A DNA stretch of 33,128 nt. It comes from an uncultured Bacilli bacterium (GTDB lineage Bacteria > Bacillota_I > Bacilli_A > RF39 > UBA660). The stretch's first letter is position 1. Every line of letters starts with the position of its first letter. The notes beneath the pieces are model-generated. The model searched no databases and was not told the origin of the DNA. It saw only the letters and a program-made list of their open reading frames with translations. Below are positions 7,725-14,423 of the stretch, in pieces. The stretch spans positions 1 to 33,128 of the forward strand of contig CALVOQ010000004.1 of assembly GCA_944350335.1 (NCBI GenBank). The letters are read 5' to 3'. The translations under genes were made by a program, and so were the position numbers.

Positions 7725-8456
7725 TCGTTTTTTTCTGAATAAGATTTTGTAAAAAATTATTATAACGATTAATGATAATATTCCGATAGTAAACAAGGTA
7801 ATTATTTTTTCATTTTTTGTTAATGAAGTTTGACCAAAAATATTTTTTTCGTCAGTTATTTGGTTAAATGTTTTTATTGTTTTATTAACTTTTATTTTAT
7901 ATGTATTACTATACGATCCATCTTCTGAAATTACTTTTATTTCAATAATATTTTGGGATTTATTTAAGTTAGTACCTCCACTTTGTATTGTGTATGAATT
8001 TAAATTAAATGGTGTATAATCTATTACTAATTCTTCTACATTTTCATCTATATTTACTTGATATTCAAAAACATCGTATTTAAAGTCCAAATCTATCCCT
8101 TCAATTATTAATTCTCTTAAATAAGCATTGTCTTCACTTTCGTTAAACATACCCCTTTGTATATTTAATTTATATTCTATTGTGTTATTTTCATTATCTA
8201 ATACTTTAATTACGTGATATGTTATCTCATCATCTAAAGTTATAATTCCTTCATTTTCCACTTTTCTATCAGTCTCATCTTTTATGGTTTTTATCTCTAT
8301 TTGACTAATACTATCTGATACGTAAACATTATATTGGGTAATGTTTTTATCAAATGATGGAATTAATTCACCACTACTAAGTTCTATATCAGTTATGGCC
8401 TTTGCTTCAATGCATGAAAAAAAACATAATAATGTCATAAATATCAGTTTTTTCAT
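7710..8456 (-). CDS. Membrane-anchored protein with two cadherin-like beta-sandwich repeats
   Basis: A 248-residue exported protein with signal peptide (1-20), an ectodomain, a transmembrane segment (about 217-238) and a Lys/Arg-rich cytoplasmic tail. The ectodomain holds two copies of the cadherin-like beta-sandwich domain (Pfam type Cadherin-like): copy one at about 22-100, copy two at about 112-190. Each shows the typical order of a short Leu-rich opening, a Phe/Tyr-containing strand ending in Y-x-V, a hydrophobic strand, and a closing I-x-V or L-x-I strand. Such domains are structural or binding modules in Bacillota surface proteins. A good AGGAGC site sits in front of ATG 8456, nine bases after pdp ends, so it is probably the last gene of the ssb-pdp transcript. 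Any role in nucleoside metabolism is not evident. Confidence 0.75.
   Translation of the reverse strand: MKKLIFMTLLCFFSCIEAKAITDIELSSGELIPSFDKNITQYNVYVSDSISQIEIKTIKDETDRKVENEGIITLDDEITYHVIKVLDNENNTIEYKLNIQRGMFNESEDNAYLRELIIEGIDLDFKYDVFEYQVNIDENVEELVIDYTPFNLNSYTIQSGGTNLNKSQNIIEIKVISEDGSYSNTYKIKVNKTIKTFNQITDEKNIFGQTSLTKNEKIITLFTIGILSLIVIIIFYKILFRKKRLVSR
7712..7734 (+). terminator. Rho-independent terminator after the VanY-type gene
   Basis: AACGACT (7712-7718) pairs with AGTCGTT (7723-7729) around AACT, followed by a T run to 7734. The stop codon lies in the stem. The convergent gene on the other strand ends at 7710, within the same structure. Confidence 0.85.
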
Positions 8457-8465
8457 ATTCGCTCC

Positions 8466-9752
8466 TCATAATATTACATCTATTATTATGCTCTTTTCTT
8501 TACTCTTAATTCCTGTTATTTCAAAAGCATCGAGTATTTTTTCTCTTATCATTTCTTTTTTTATTGTTTTATTATAATATATAGTTGCTAACTTTTCACC
8601 ATTAGTTATTTTATCATTTATTGTCTTATTTAATACTATCCCTGCGGCGTAATCTACTTCAGTTCTTTTGTCAGTTCTACTAACGCCTATTTCACTACAT
8701 ATTTCTGCTAATTTTTCTGCATCAATATTATTTATAAAACCGTTTTTATCACTTATAACTTCAAAAGTGCTAGCTTTTTCTTTTAAATTATTTGGATTGC
8801 CTCCTTGTGCTTCAATCCATTTATTGAATACATCATAGGCCTCATTACTTTCTAAAACTCTTTTAGCATTTTTGTATGCTTCCTTTAAGGGTATATTATT
8901 ACCCAGACTTATCATGTATGATGATATTGTTAATGAGAGTGTTTCCAACCTTTTATCTCTATATTTTCCACTTAGAAAATCCATTGTCTCTTTTACTTCT
9001 AACGAATTACCAATGCTTCTTCCTAAAGGGACATTCATATCAGTCATTATAACTGCAACTAATTTGTTCCAATACTTTCCAATTTTTATCATAATTTTTG
9101 CAAGTTTCTTCGCCGATTTTGCATCTTTCATAAATGCGCCTTTTCCTACTTTTAAATCTATAATTATTACGTTTGAACCACTTGCAATTTTTTTACTCAT
9201 AATGCTACTTGCTATTAATGGAATCGAATCTACTGCACCTATTTTATCTCTTAATGCATATATTTTTTTGTCTGCTACAGCTACTCTCTCTGTCTGGCTT
9301 ATCACAGATACTCCTATATCGTTTACTTGTTTTATGAACTCTTCTTTATTTAGATTCACATTGTAACCATTTATACTTTCTAATTTATCTATTGTTCCTC
9401 CAGTTAATCCTAGACTTCTACCACTCATTTTAGCAACTCCTAAACCATTGGCAGCTACTATTGGCGAAACAATTAATGTTATTTTATCACCTACACCTCC
9501 TGTAGAATGTTTGTCGACAATTATTCTATTAAGGTCTTCAAATACAATGAACTCACCACTTTTAATCATTGAATTTGTTAAATATAGCGTTTCTTTATAT
9601 GATAGACCTTTATTATATATTAACATTAGAAAAGTAGACATTTCATCTTCGCTAATTTTTCCATTTGTAAAATTAGTTATTATATAATTTATTTCTTCAA
9701 ACTTTAATTTTTTATTTTTTTTCATTTTTTCTATAATTAAATCATAGTTCAT
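8466..9752 (-). CDS. pdp: Pyrimidine-nucleoside phosphorylase
   Basis: It cleaves uridine, thymidine or deoxyuridine with phosphate to base and (deoxy)ribose-1-phosphate in the pyrimidine salvage route. It has 428 residues, normal for the family. KHSTGGVGDK (81-90) is the phosphate-binding region. SGRSLGLTGGTIDKLE (110-125) corresponds to the family signature, but has Ser where Gly/Ala is usual and Leu (116) where His is usual. The substrate Arg/Ser/Lys elements are kept in YALRD and in SIMSKK further on, and a V-P-L-G-R-S-I-G-N-S-L-E-V-K-E segment is intact. Thymidine phosphorylase specificity (deoA) is the alternative. The gene follows ssb by 33 bases, and its start codon lies in a strong hairpin (separate entry). 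Confidence 0.92.
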   Translation of the reverse strand: MNYDLIIEKMKKNKKLKFEEINYIITNFTNGKISEDEMSTFLMLIYNKGLSYKETLYLTNSMIKSGEFIVFEDLNRIIVDKHSTGGVGDKITLIVSPIVAANGLGVAKMSGRSLGLTGGTIDKLESINGYNVNLNKEEFIKQVNDIGVSVISQTERVAVADKKIYALRDKIGAVDSIPLIASSIMSKKIASGSNVIIIDLKVGKGAFMKDAKSAKKLAKIMIKIGKYWNKLVAVIMTDMNVPLGRSIGNSLEVKETMDFLSGKYRDKRLETLSLTISSYMISLGNNIPLKEAYKNAKRVLESNEAYDVFNKWIEAQGGNPNNLKEKASTFEVISDKNGFINNIDAEKLAEICSEIGVSRTDKRTEVDYAAGIVLNKTINDKITNGEKLATIYYNKTIKKEMIREKILDAFEITGIKSKEKSIIIDVIL

Positions 9753-9776
9753 ATTATCACCTATGATTTAATTATA
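9732..9776 (-). promoter_or_regulatory. Perfect 16-bp inverted repeat enclosing the pdp start codon
   Basis: TATAATTAAATCATAG at 9732-9747 is repeated in exact inverted form at 9761-9776, with 13 bases between. In the mRNA the start codon lies in the loop, and the Shine-Dalgarno AGGUGAU straddles the end of the stem. The first codons of pdp form one arm. It could control translation initiation, or be a protein-binding palindrome in DNA. Confidence 0.7.
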
Positions 9777-9785
9777 TATTATTAT

Positions 9786-10145
9786 TTATTTTGATTCTAC
9801 ATTTTTCTTTGAAACTTGCTCTTCTACTTTTTTGCTGGACAAAAATGTGACTTTTTCTGCAATAATTTCAATTATAAACTTTGTCTCATTATTATCTGTT
9901 TCATACTTTCTACTTTCTATTCTTCCTTTGATTCCAATTACATCGCCTTTTTTACAATATTCACAAGTGTTTTCAGCAATACCATTCCATAAAACTACGT
10001 TTATAAAGTCAGTTTCATATTCACCATTATAATTTTTATAACTTCTACCTACAGCAATAGTTACTATTGTTCTTTTGTTACCTTTTTCAGTTTCAATTAT
10101 TTCTGGTTCTTTTACTAATCTTCCTACTAATAAAACATTATTCAT
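9786..10145 (-). CDS. ssb: Single-stranded DNA-binding protein, short form
   Basis: An OB-fold protein that coats single-stranded DNA in replication, repair or competence. It has 119 residues behind a near-perfect AAGGAGGTGAG site. The family opening MNNVLLVGRLVKEPE is followed by the strand F-I-N-V-V-L-W-N-G, a G-D-V-I-G-I-K-G-R-I-E-S-R strand pair, and I-I-A-E-K-V. The C-terminal end (105-119) is basic and polar, and lacks the acidic Asp-Asp-Asp-x-Pro-Phe tip by which the main SSB recruits partner proteins. This makes it more like SsbB or phage-type SSBs, so another full-length SSB probably exists elsewhere in the genome. It lies upstream of pdp in the same direction, not next to rpsF/rpsR where the main ssb usually sits. 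Confidence 0.93.
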   Translation of the reverse strand: MNNVLLVGRLVKEPEIIETEKGNKRTIVTIAVGRSYKNYNGEYETDFINVVLWNGIAENTCEYCKKGDVIGIKGRIESRKYETDNNETKFIIEIIAEKVTFLSSKKVEEQVSKKNVESK

Positions 10146-10251
10146 TTTCTCACCTCCTTAAAATGAACTTTATCATATTATTTTTTTATTATCAAACTAC
10201 CAAAAGTTATTTGTTGCGAGTTTTTATTTTAAAATACATATTTATTTATAT

Positions 10252-10283
10252 AAAAAAAGTATACTTTATAATATACTTTTTTA
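10252..10283 (-). terminator. Terminator after the cysteine desulfurase gene
   Basis: AAAAAAGTATA (10253-10263) pairs with TATACTTTTTT (10272-10282) around an 8-base loop. The A run gives a U tract on the minus strand, 19 bases after the desulfurase stop. It could work in both directions. Confidence 0.8.
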
Positions 10284-10301
10284 TATATTCTTTATTATTA
10301 G

Positions 10302-11492
10302 TTAAAAATCATATAATTTATATTTATCTTTAAGACAATATATTAAATAATCTATTTCTTCATATGTGTTATAAAAGTATAAACTTATTCTTACAGTATC
10401 ATCAAATCCGCTTTCATCTTTTAACATTTTCACACAATGTTTTCCACTTCTCACACATATTCCTTTACTATTTAAATATAAACCTACATCTCCCGCGAAT
10501 AAATCTTTAACTTTTATTAGTACTATTCCTGAATCACTTGTTGGATTCAAAACTTCTACGTATGGTATTTTCTTTAATTCTTTTATTAAATAATTTTTTA
10601 AATATTTTTCACTTCTTTCTATATTCTCTATTCCAACTTTTTCTATGTATTCTATTGCATGTTTGAATGCTATAATGCCATTTATATTTGGGGTACCCGC
10701 TTCAAATCTGTATGGAATTGTTGTTAGTTCGATTCCATGTTCGTCATAGCTTTCATTCATTCCTCCGCCTACTTTTTTAGGAATCATTTTTTTTAATAAT
10801 TCATATTTTCCGTATAGAACTCCAACTCCAGTAGGTCCACACATTTTGTGTGCTGAAAAAGCAAGAAAATCACAATCCAAATCTTTAACGTCTGTTTTTA
10901 TGTGTGGCACTGATTGTGCACCATCAACTACTACATAAATATTATTATTGTGCGCTAGTGTTGTTATTTCTTTTATATCTCTTTTATCTCCAATAACGTT
11001 TGTGATATGTGCTAGGGAAATTACTTTAGTATTTGTCGTTATTAGATTTTTTATATTATCAATTGTTATTTTATTTTCTTCATTTAAAGGTATATATTTT
11101 ATTTTTAAACCTTTTTTTAATGACAACATTATCCATGGTAATATATTGGAAGCGTGCTCTGACTTTGAAATTAAGATTTCGTCATCTTTTTTTAGCATTG
11201 GTTCAAAAAAATTATCAACTACCATATTTAATGAATCTGTCGCATTCGTGGTGAATATTATTTCTTCTTTGAGTTTTGCATTTATAAATCTTCTTACACT
11301 TTCTCTAGTTTTATCTATTTCATCATCAACTTTAAAACTTATGTTATAATCTCCTCTATGTGAATTTGCGGTAAAGTTAATGTTGTAATCAATAAGACTG
11401 TTTATAACTTTTTTGGGTTTAAATGTTGTTGCCGCATTATCAAAATATACTAATCCTTTTTTTAACATTGGAAAGTCTTCATTGTAATTCAT
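10302..11492 (-). CDS. sufS: Cysteine desulfurase, SufS/Csd type
   Basis: A PLP enzyme (aminotransferase class V fold) that takes sulfur from cysteine for Fe-S cluster or other sulfur-transfer pathways. It has 396 residues from ATG 11492, chosen because GGAGAG stands eight bases upstream; an ATG five codons earlier has no ribosome binding site. Key residues: FDNAATT (17-23), D190 in VVVDGAQ, PLP lysine K216 in SAHKMCGPTG, and active-site C353 in RSGKHC. The sequence around that Cys follows the SufS/CsdA pattern rather than the IscS loop. No sufBCDU genes are adjacent, so the partner acceptor is elsewhere. The gene stands alone between its own terminator and the divergent HIT gene. Confidence 0.9.
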   Translation of the reverse strand: MNYNEDFPMLKKGLVYFDNAATTFKPKKVINSLIDYNINFTANSHRGDYNISFKVDDEIDKTRESVRRFINAKLKEEIIFTTNATDSLNMVVDNFFEPMLKKDDEILISKSEHASNILPWIMLSLKKGLKIKYIPLNEENKITIDNIKNLITTNTKVISLAHITNVIGDKRDIKEITTLAHNNNIYVVVDGAQSVPHIKTDVKDLDCDFLAFSAHKMCGPTGVGVLYGKYELLKKMIPKKVGGGMNESYDEHGIELTTIPYRFEAGTPNINGIIAFKHAIEYIEKVGIENIERSEKYLKNYLIKELKKIPYVEVLNPTSDSGIVLIKVKDLFAGDVGLYLNSKGICVRSGKHCVKMLKDESGFDDTVRISLYFYNTYEEIDYLIYCLKDKYKLYDF

Positions 11493-11507
11493 ATTATCAC
11501 TCTCCAT

Positions 11508-11536
11508 ACTATAATTTATGGTTATTATTTTGTTAA
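11508..11536 (-). promoter_or_regulatory. Possible sufS promoter
   Basis: Minus strand: TTAACA (11536-11531), a 17-base spacer, and TATAGT (11513-11508). The match is good, but the -10 box is only 15 bases from the ATG, so the Shine-Dalgarno might be partly outside the transcript. Treat as tentative. Confidence 0.35.
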
Positions 11537-11587
11537 GTATATAGCAAATGTTGATTTTTTATATTATAATTAAAATGGTGATGGTAT

Positions 11588-11956
11588 ATGTGTAATTGTG
11601 TTTTTTGTAAAATTATTAGAAAAGAAATTGAGAGCAAAATTATTTATGAAGATGATTTGGTTGTTGCTTTTCTAGATTTAAATCAAGACTGTCCTGGTCA
11701 TTGTTTGATAATTCCTAAAGAACATGTTTTAAGTTTACATGACATAAGTGAATCTGTTTTAAACCATCTATTAAAGGTTGCAAATGAACTATATTATAAT
11801 TTTGAAAATAGTCTTAACTGTGATGGTTTAACTTTGCTTCAAAATAACGGATCTGCTCAAGACGTTAAACATTTTCATTTGCATTTATTACCAAAATATT
11901 TGAAAAAACCCGATTTATCTGTTGATGAGATTTATAATAAAATAATAACAAAATAA
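11588..11956 (+). CDS. HIT-family nucleotide hydrolase/transferase
   Basis: A cytoplasmic histidine-triad protein of the Hint/HinT branch; such enzymes hydrolyse purine nucleoside phosphoramidates and aminoacyl adenylates. It has 122 residues. The N-terminal CVFCKII (4-10) is the usual opening with two cysteines. IIPKEH (41-46) and a Q-N-N-G-S-A stretch (85-90) lead into the triad H95-F-H97-L-H99-L-L. Length and order are typical of HinT. The start is the ATG at 11588 with GGTGATGG upstream. It is divergent from sufS and ends in a terminator shared with the tiny spore-type genes on the other strand. Cellular substrate is not known from sequence. Confidence 0.93.
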   Translation: MCNCVFCKIIRKEIESKIIYEDDLVVAFLDLNQDCPGHCLIIPKEHVLSLHDISESVLNHLLKVANELYYNFENSLNCDGLTLLQNNGSAQDVKHFHLHLLPKYLKKPDLSVDEIYNKIITK

Positions 11957-11977
11957 AAGAGGAAATTTCCTCTTTTT
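11955..11977. terminator. Bidirectional rho-independent terminator
   Basis: A perfect palindrome with AAAAGAGGAAA (11955-11965) opposite TTTCCTCTTTT (11966-11976), with A and T runs at its ends. It overlaps the stop codons of the HIT gene and the convergent 43-residue protein gene. Confidence 0.9.
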
Positions 11978-12107
11978 ACCATCCTACAAAAGCACCAAAT
12001 ATAATTGCTAGTAAGATGAATAATATTAATATGATAAAAAAACTGTTTCCACAACTATTTGTACCACATCCACAAGATGTTGGTGCACAATTACAGTTAT
12101 TAGCCAC
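11976..12107 (-). CDS. Tiny Cys/Asn-rich protein with hydrophobic tail (YjcZ-like), 43 residues
   Basis: Starts with GTG after AAGGGGGTG at normal spacing and reads 43 codons to TAA. The N-terminal 20 residues contain five cysteines in a Cys/Gly/Asn/Ser-rich stretch (NCNCAPTSCGCGTNSCG). The remainder is one hydrophobic segment (about 23-41) ending in GAFVGW. This is the same architecture as the adjacent YjcZ-like protein, and as the small sporulation proteins of the YjcZ/CotU-like group in Bacillus, which associate with the spore. It lies 20 bases after that gene and is surely co-transcribed. Small size means it is easily missed by gene callers. Function is unknown; spore-coat or membrane association is inferred from the architecture. 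Confidence 0.75.
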   Translation of the reverse strand: MANNCNCAPTSCGCGTNSCGNSFFIILILFILLAIIFGAFVGW

Positions 12108-12127
12108 TTATTAACACCCCCTTAGAG

Positions 12128-12226
12128 TTAGATAAATGCTCCTAGTATGATTACTAATAATATGAATAATACTAAAGCGAATGCTGCACCGCCTACTCCG
12201 TTGTTGCAACCACAACCTGATTTCAT
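12128..12226 (-). CDS. YjcZ-like small sporulation-type protein, 32 residues
   Basis: Starts at ATG 12226, eight bases after a perfect AGGAGG; a longer in-frame reading to 12325 has no ribosome binding site and would cross the promoter region. The product has Cys5 and Cys7 in a Gly/Asn-rich head (MKSGCGCNNGVGG), then a single hydrophobic helix ending in ILGAFI. This head-plus-helix layout is that of YjcZ-family sporulation proteins. It is the first gene of a two-gene unit with the 43-residue relative. A sigma-K-like element lies upstream. Expression in the mother cell is therefore plausible, but is inference. Confidence 0.8.
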   Translation of the reverse strand: MKSGCGCNNGVGGAAFALVLFILLVIILGAFI

Positions 12227-12258
12227 AACACATTCCTCCTTTTTTATCTTTACATTTG

Positions 12259-12285
12259 TATTGTACGCAAAAAAGAGAAATATGT
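12259..12285 (-). promoter_or_regulatory. Possible sigma-K-type promoter of the YjcZ-like pair
   Basis: Minus strand: AC (12285-12284), a 16-base spacer, then CGTACAATA (12267-12259), one base off CATANNNTA. Spacing is the same as before the collagen-like gene. It lies 32 bases before the start codon. Confidence 0.38.
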
Positions 12286-12296
12286 GAGTGCTCATA

Positions 12297-12325
12297 TTGT
12301 GTTTTGTGTTTTTTTTTGTTATCAT
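12297..12325 (+). promoter_or_regulatory. Promoter of the PrsA-like gene
   Basis: TTGTGT (12297-12302), a 17-base spacer and an extended -10 TGTTATCAT (12317-12325), followed by the AGGAGG ribosome binding site. Confidence 0.6.
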
Positions 12326-12343
12326 AATTTATGAGGAGGAAAT

Positions 12344-13315
12344 ATGAAAAAAATACTTATAATTAGTTTGTGCGCTATTTTATGCTCGGGTTGTGGAAGT
12401 GTAAAATTAGACAATGGCGAAGAAGCGATAGTAAGTTTTAATAATGGTGAAGGAGTAACTGCTCAAGAATTATATGATCAATTAAAAGACATGTATGGTA
12501 TTGATTATTTGGTTAATTTAATTGATACTAAATTATTGGCTCTTGAATATGAAGAAACAACTGAAGAATTGGAGTATGTTCAACAAGTTGTTGATAGCAT
12601 TAAAGCTGAAAGCGGTGATGAATTTACATCTTATATTAAATATTACTATGGTGTAAATACTGAAGAAGCATTTGAAGATTATATTAGATTAAATTATCGT
12701 AGAAGTATGTGGATAGAAGATTATGCTAATGAACAAGTTACTGATAAACAAATTGAAGAATATTATAATGATGTTTATGTGGGAGATATGGAAATTAGTC
12801 ATATTCTTATAATGAGTGATGCAACAACTGATATGGATGATGATGAGAAAAAAGAAGCTGAAACGAATGCTTATAATGAGGCAAAAGAATTAATTGAAAG
12901 ATTGAATAATGGAGAAGATTTTGCAACATTGGCTAAAGAATATTCAGATGACTCTGGAACTGCTAGTGATGGAGGTGTAGTAGGAACTGTTAATTACGGA
13001 ATGAATTTTGATGAAGATTTTGTTGATGCTGCTGCTGCACTTGAAGAAGGTAAATATTCTGCGACTCCTGTAAAAACTCAATTTGGTTATCATATTATTT
13101 ATAAAACTGAACAAAGCGAAAAGAAATCTTTAGAGGATTCAACAGATACAATTAGAGATATTATTGCTACTGAGTCTTTAAATAATAATACATTGTTATA
13201 TTCTGAAGCTTTAGAAGCATTAAGAGAGAAATATGAAATGAATATAGTTGATAGTGATTTAAACAAAGACTATGAAGATTATTTAAGTGGTATAAACACT
13301 ACAACAACAAACTAG
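12344..13315 (+). CDS. prsA: PrsA-type foldase lipoprotein (parvulin peptidyl-prolyl isomerase)
   Basis: A membrane-attached chaperone that helps exported proteins fold outside the cell. It has 323 residues and starts at ATG after GAGGAGG. A lipoprotein signal peptide ends in LCSGC with lipidated C17. Helical SurA/PrsA-like N-terminal region at about 35-145; parvulin domain at about 151-256, with the opening ISHILIM, the segment EYSDDSG...DGG and closing FGYHIIY; C-terminal helical region to 323 ending in a Thr-rich tip. Length and order match PrsA. It has its own promoter and terminator. Given the many exported proteins in this window, including a very Cys-rich one, a general secretion-folding role fits. 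Confidence 0.92.
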   Translation: MKKILIISLCAILCSGCGSVKLDNGEEAIVSFNNGEGVTAQELYDQLKDMYGIDYLVNLIDTKLLALEYEETTEELEYVQQVVDSIKAESGDEFTSYIKYYYGVNTEEAFEDYIRLNYRRSMWIEDYANEQVTDKQIEEYYNDVYVGDMEISHILIMSDATTDMDDDEKKEAETNAYNEAKELIERLNNGEDFATLAKEYSDDSGTASDGGVVGTVNYGMNFDEDFVDAAAALEEGKYSATPVKTQFGYHIIYKTEQSEKKSLEDSTDTIRDIIATESLNNNTLLYSEALEALREKYEMNIVDSDLNKDYEDYLSGINTTTTN

Positions 13316-13341
13316 TTTACAAGTAATTTGTAAACTTTTTT
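13314..13341 (+). terminator. Rho-independent terminator after prsA
   Basis: AGTTTACAA (13314-13322) pairs with TTGTAAACT (13328-13336) around GTAAT, followed by a T run. The convergent recX gene ends at its edge (13340). Confidence 0.88.
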
Positions 13342-14104
13342 ATTGATTTAAATCTATAATTTCATTTATTTCTTCTGTGCTATATTGTTTTCTATATAAA
13401 TAGTTTTGTATCCTATATTTAAGTTCTTTATCAGTATACTTGTTATTATATTTGTCATATGCTTTTTTATAATCTTTTACTATTTCTTGCTTGTTATCAA
13501 TATTAATATTGTGTAATCTTTCATGGATAAGGTCTACCCTATATCCTAAAGTTAATAAATGTATATGTGTTTTATTAATAAAAGCATTTTTAGATAATTT
13601 GTTTATCTTTTTTCTTTTTTCTATTATTTTGTCTATCTTTCCTATCCAAATACTGTCATCTATTTTCTCTATATAACTCTTTATTAAGCTTTCATCAAGT
13701 CCTAAGGTTATAAGTTGGTTTTTTATTTTTTCTGGTCCGTCATAGCTCAAATTAATTTTGTCATTAATATATGATTTAATATAGTTTTCATTATTTATTA
13801 TATTTTGGCCTTTAAATTTTTCAATGACTTCTTTTATTTCTGTAATATCATATCCTTTATTTGTTAAATATTGTCTTACTTCGCTTTCACATCTCATTTT
13901 TATGTCTACATATGATAAAGCACTGTAATACGCTTCATAATATTTATTTTCTTTTAATAATTTGTCTAATTTTTTTAAATCAATATTTTTTTGTAATAAT
14001 AAATTGTATTTTAATATTACATCTTCGTATAAAATAACTTCACTATTATTCAAATACACTTTATATTTTGATTTACCTATCTTTTTAAATTTTTGTATAT
14101 CCAT
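13340..14104 (-). CDS. recX: RecX-family recombination regulator
   Basis: RecX proteins bind RecA filaments and dampen recombination. It has 254 residues, within the range of Bacillota RecX, and starts at ATG with AAGGTGATAATATG. The N-terminal region (1-55) is specific to the Gram-positive form. The first three-helix unit is at about 58-105, with the Ala-Leu-x-Tyr...Arg-x-x-Ser/Cys-Glu-x-E-V-R-Q-Y-L pattern and L-x-x-K-G-Y at its end. The second unit (about 105-155) has Y-I-x-x-Y-I-N-D-K and a G-P-x-K-I-x-x-Q-L-x-x-x-G-L pattern. A more diverged third repeat follows. It is very Lys/Ile/Asn-rich, as expected at this base composition. No recA is nearby. Confidence 0.85.
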   Translation of the reverse strand: MDIQKFKKIGKSKYKVYLNNSEVILYEDVILKYNLLLQKNIDLKKLDKLLKENKYYEAYYSALSYVDIKMRCESEVRQYLTNKGYDITEIKEVIEKFKGQNIINNENYIKSYINDKINLSYDGPEKIKNQLITLGLDESLIKSYIEKIDDSIWIGKIDKIIEKRKKINKLSKNAFINKTHIHLLTLGYRVDLIHERLHNINIDNKQEIVKDYKKAYDKYNNKYTDKELKYRIQNYLYRKQYSTEEINEIIDLNQ

Positions 14105-14165
14105 ATTATCACCTTCTTTTAATTAGAATACCAAAAAATAGTTTGCTTTTCAATTTAAAAAAAAT

Positions 14166-14363
14166 TTAATCCTTTATTTTGATTAAACCTTTTTCTAGTT
14201 CTTCTAAACTTCTTCCTAATTCTTTAGTAGATAAATAATCAGTTTCTTTCATTTGATAGTGATTGTTTTCTATCATTTGTTTTCCTCTTATAGCTGCAAC
14301 GTGTACTAATTTATATTTTGAATCCACTATATTTAATAGTTTATCTATTGAAGGATAAATCAT
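14166..14363 (-). CDS. rpoZ: RNA polymerase omega subunit
   Basis: A small subunit that helps assembly of the beta-prime subunit. It has 65 residues, typical for Bacillota omega, and starts at ATG with GGAGTGTGAT upstream. The family opening MIYPSIDKLL is followed by the conserved S-K-Y-K-L-V-x-x-A-A-x-R-G-K-Q-M (15-30) and a C-terminal E-L-G-R-S-L-E-E-L-E-K-G segment (48-59). Its usual neighbours gmk and priA/dfp are absent, so the locus is rearranged compared with model Bacilli. It lies between recX and the serine hydrolase gene, all on the same strand. Confidence 0.88.
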   Translation of the reverse strand: MIYPSIDKLLNIVDSKYKLVHVAAIRGKQMIENNHYQMKETDYLSTKELGRSLEELEKGLIKIKD

Positions 14364-14423
14364 AATGTATCACACTCCTATTATTAATATACACTAGTTA
14401 GTCTTTTTTTAATATATTTTCGG

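Noticed and set aside
12227-12325. N-terminal extension of the YjcZ-like protein by 33 residues
   Set aside because: The extended start has no ribosome binding site, while a perfect AGGAGG precedes the internal ATG that gives the family-like protein.
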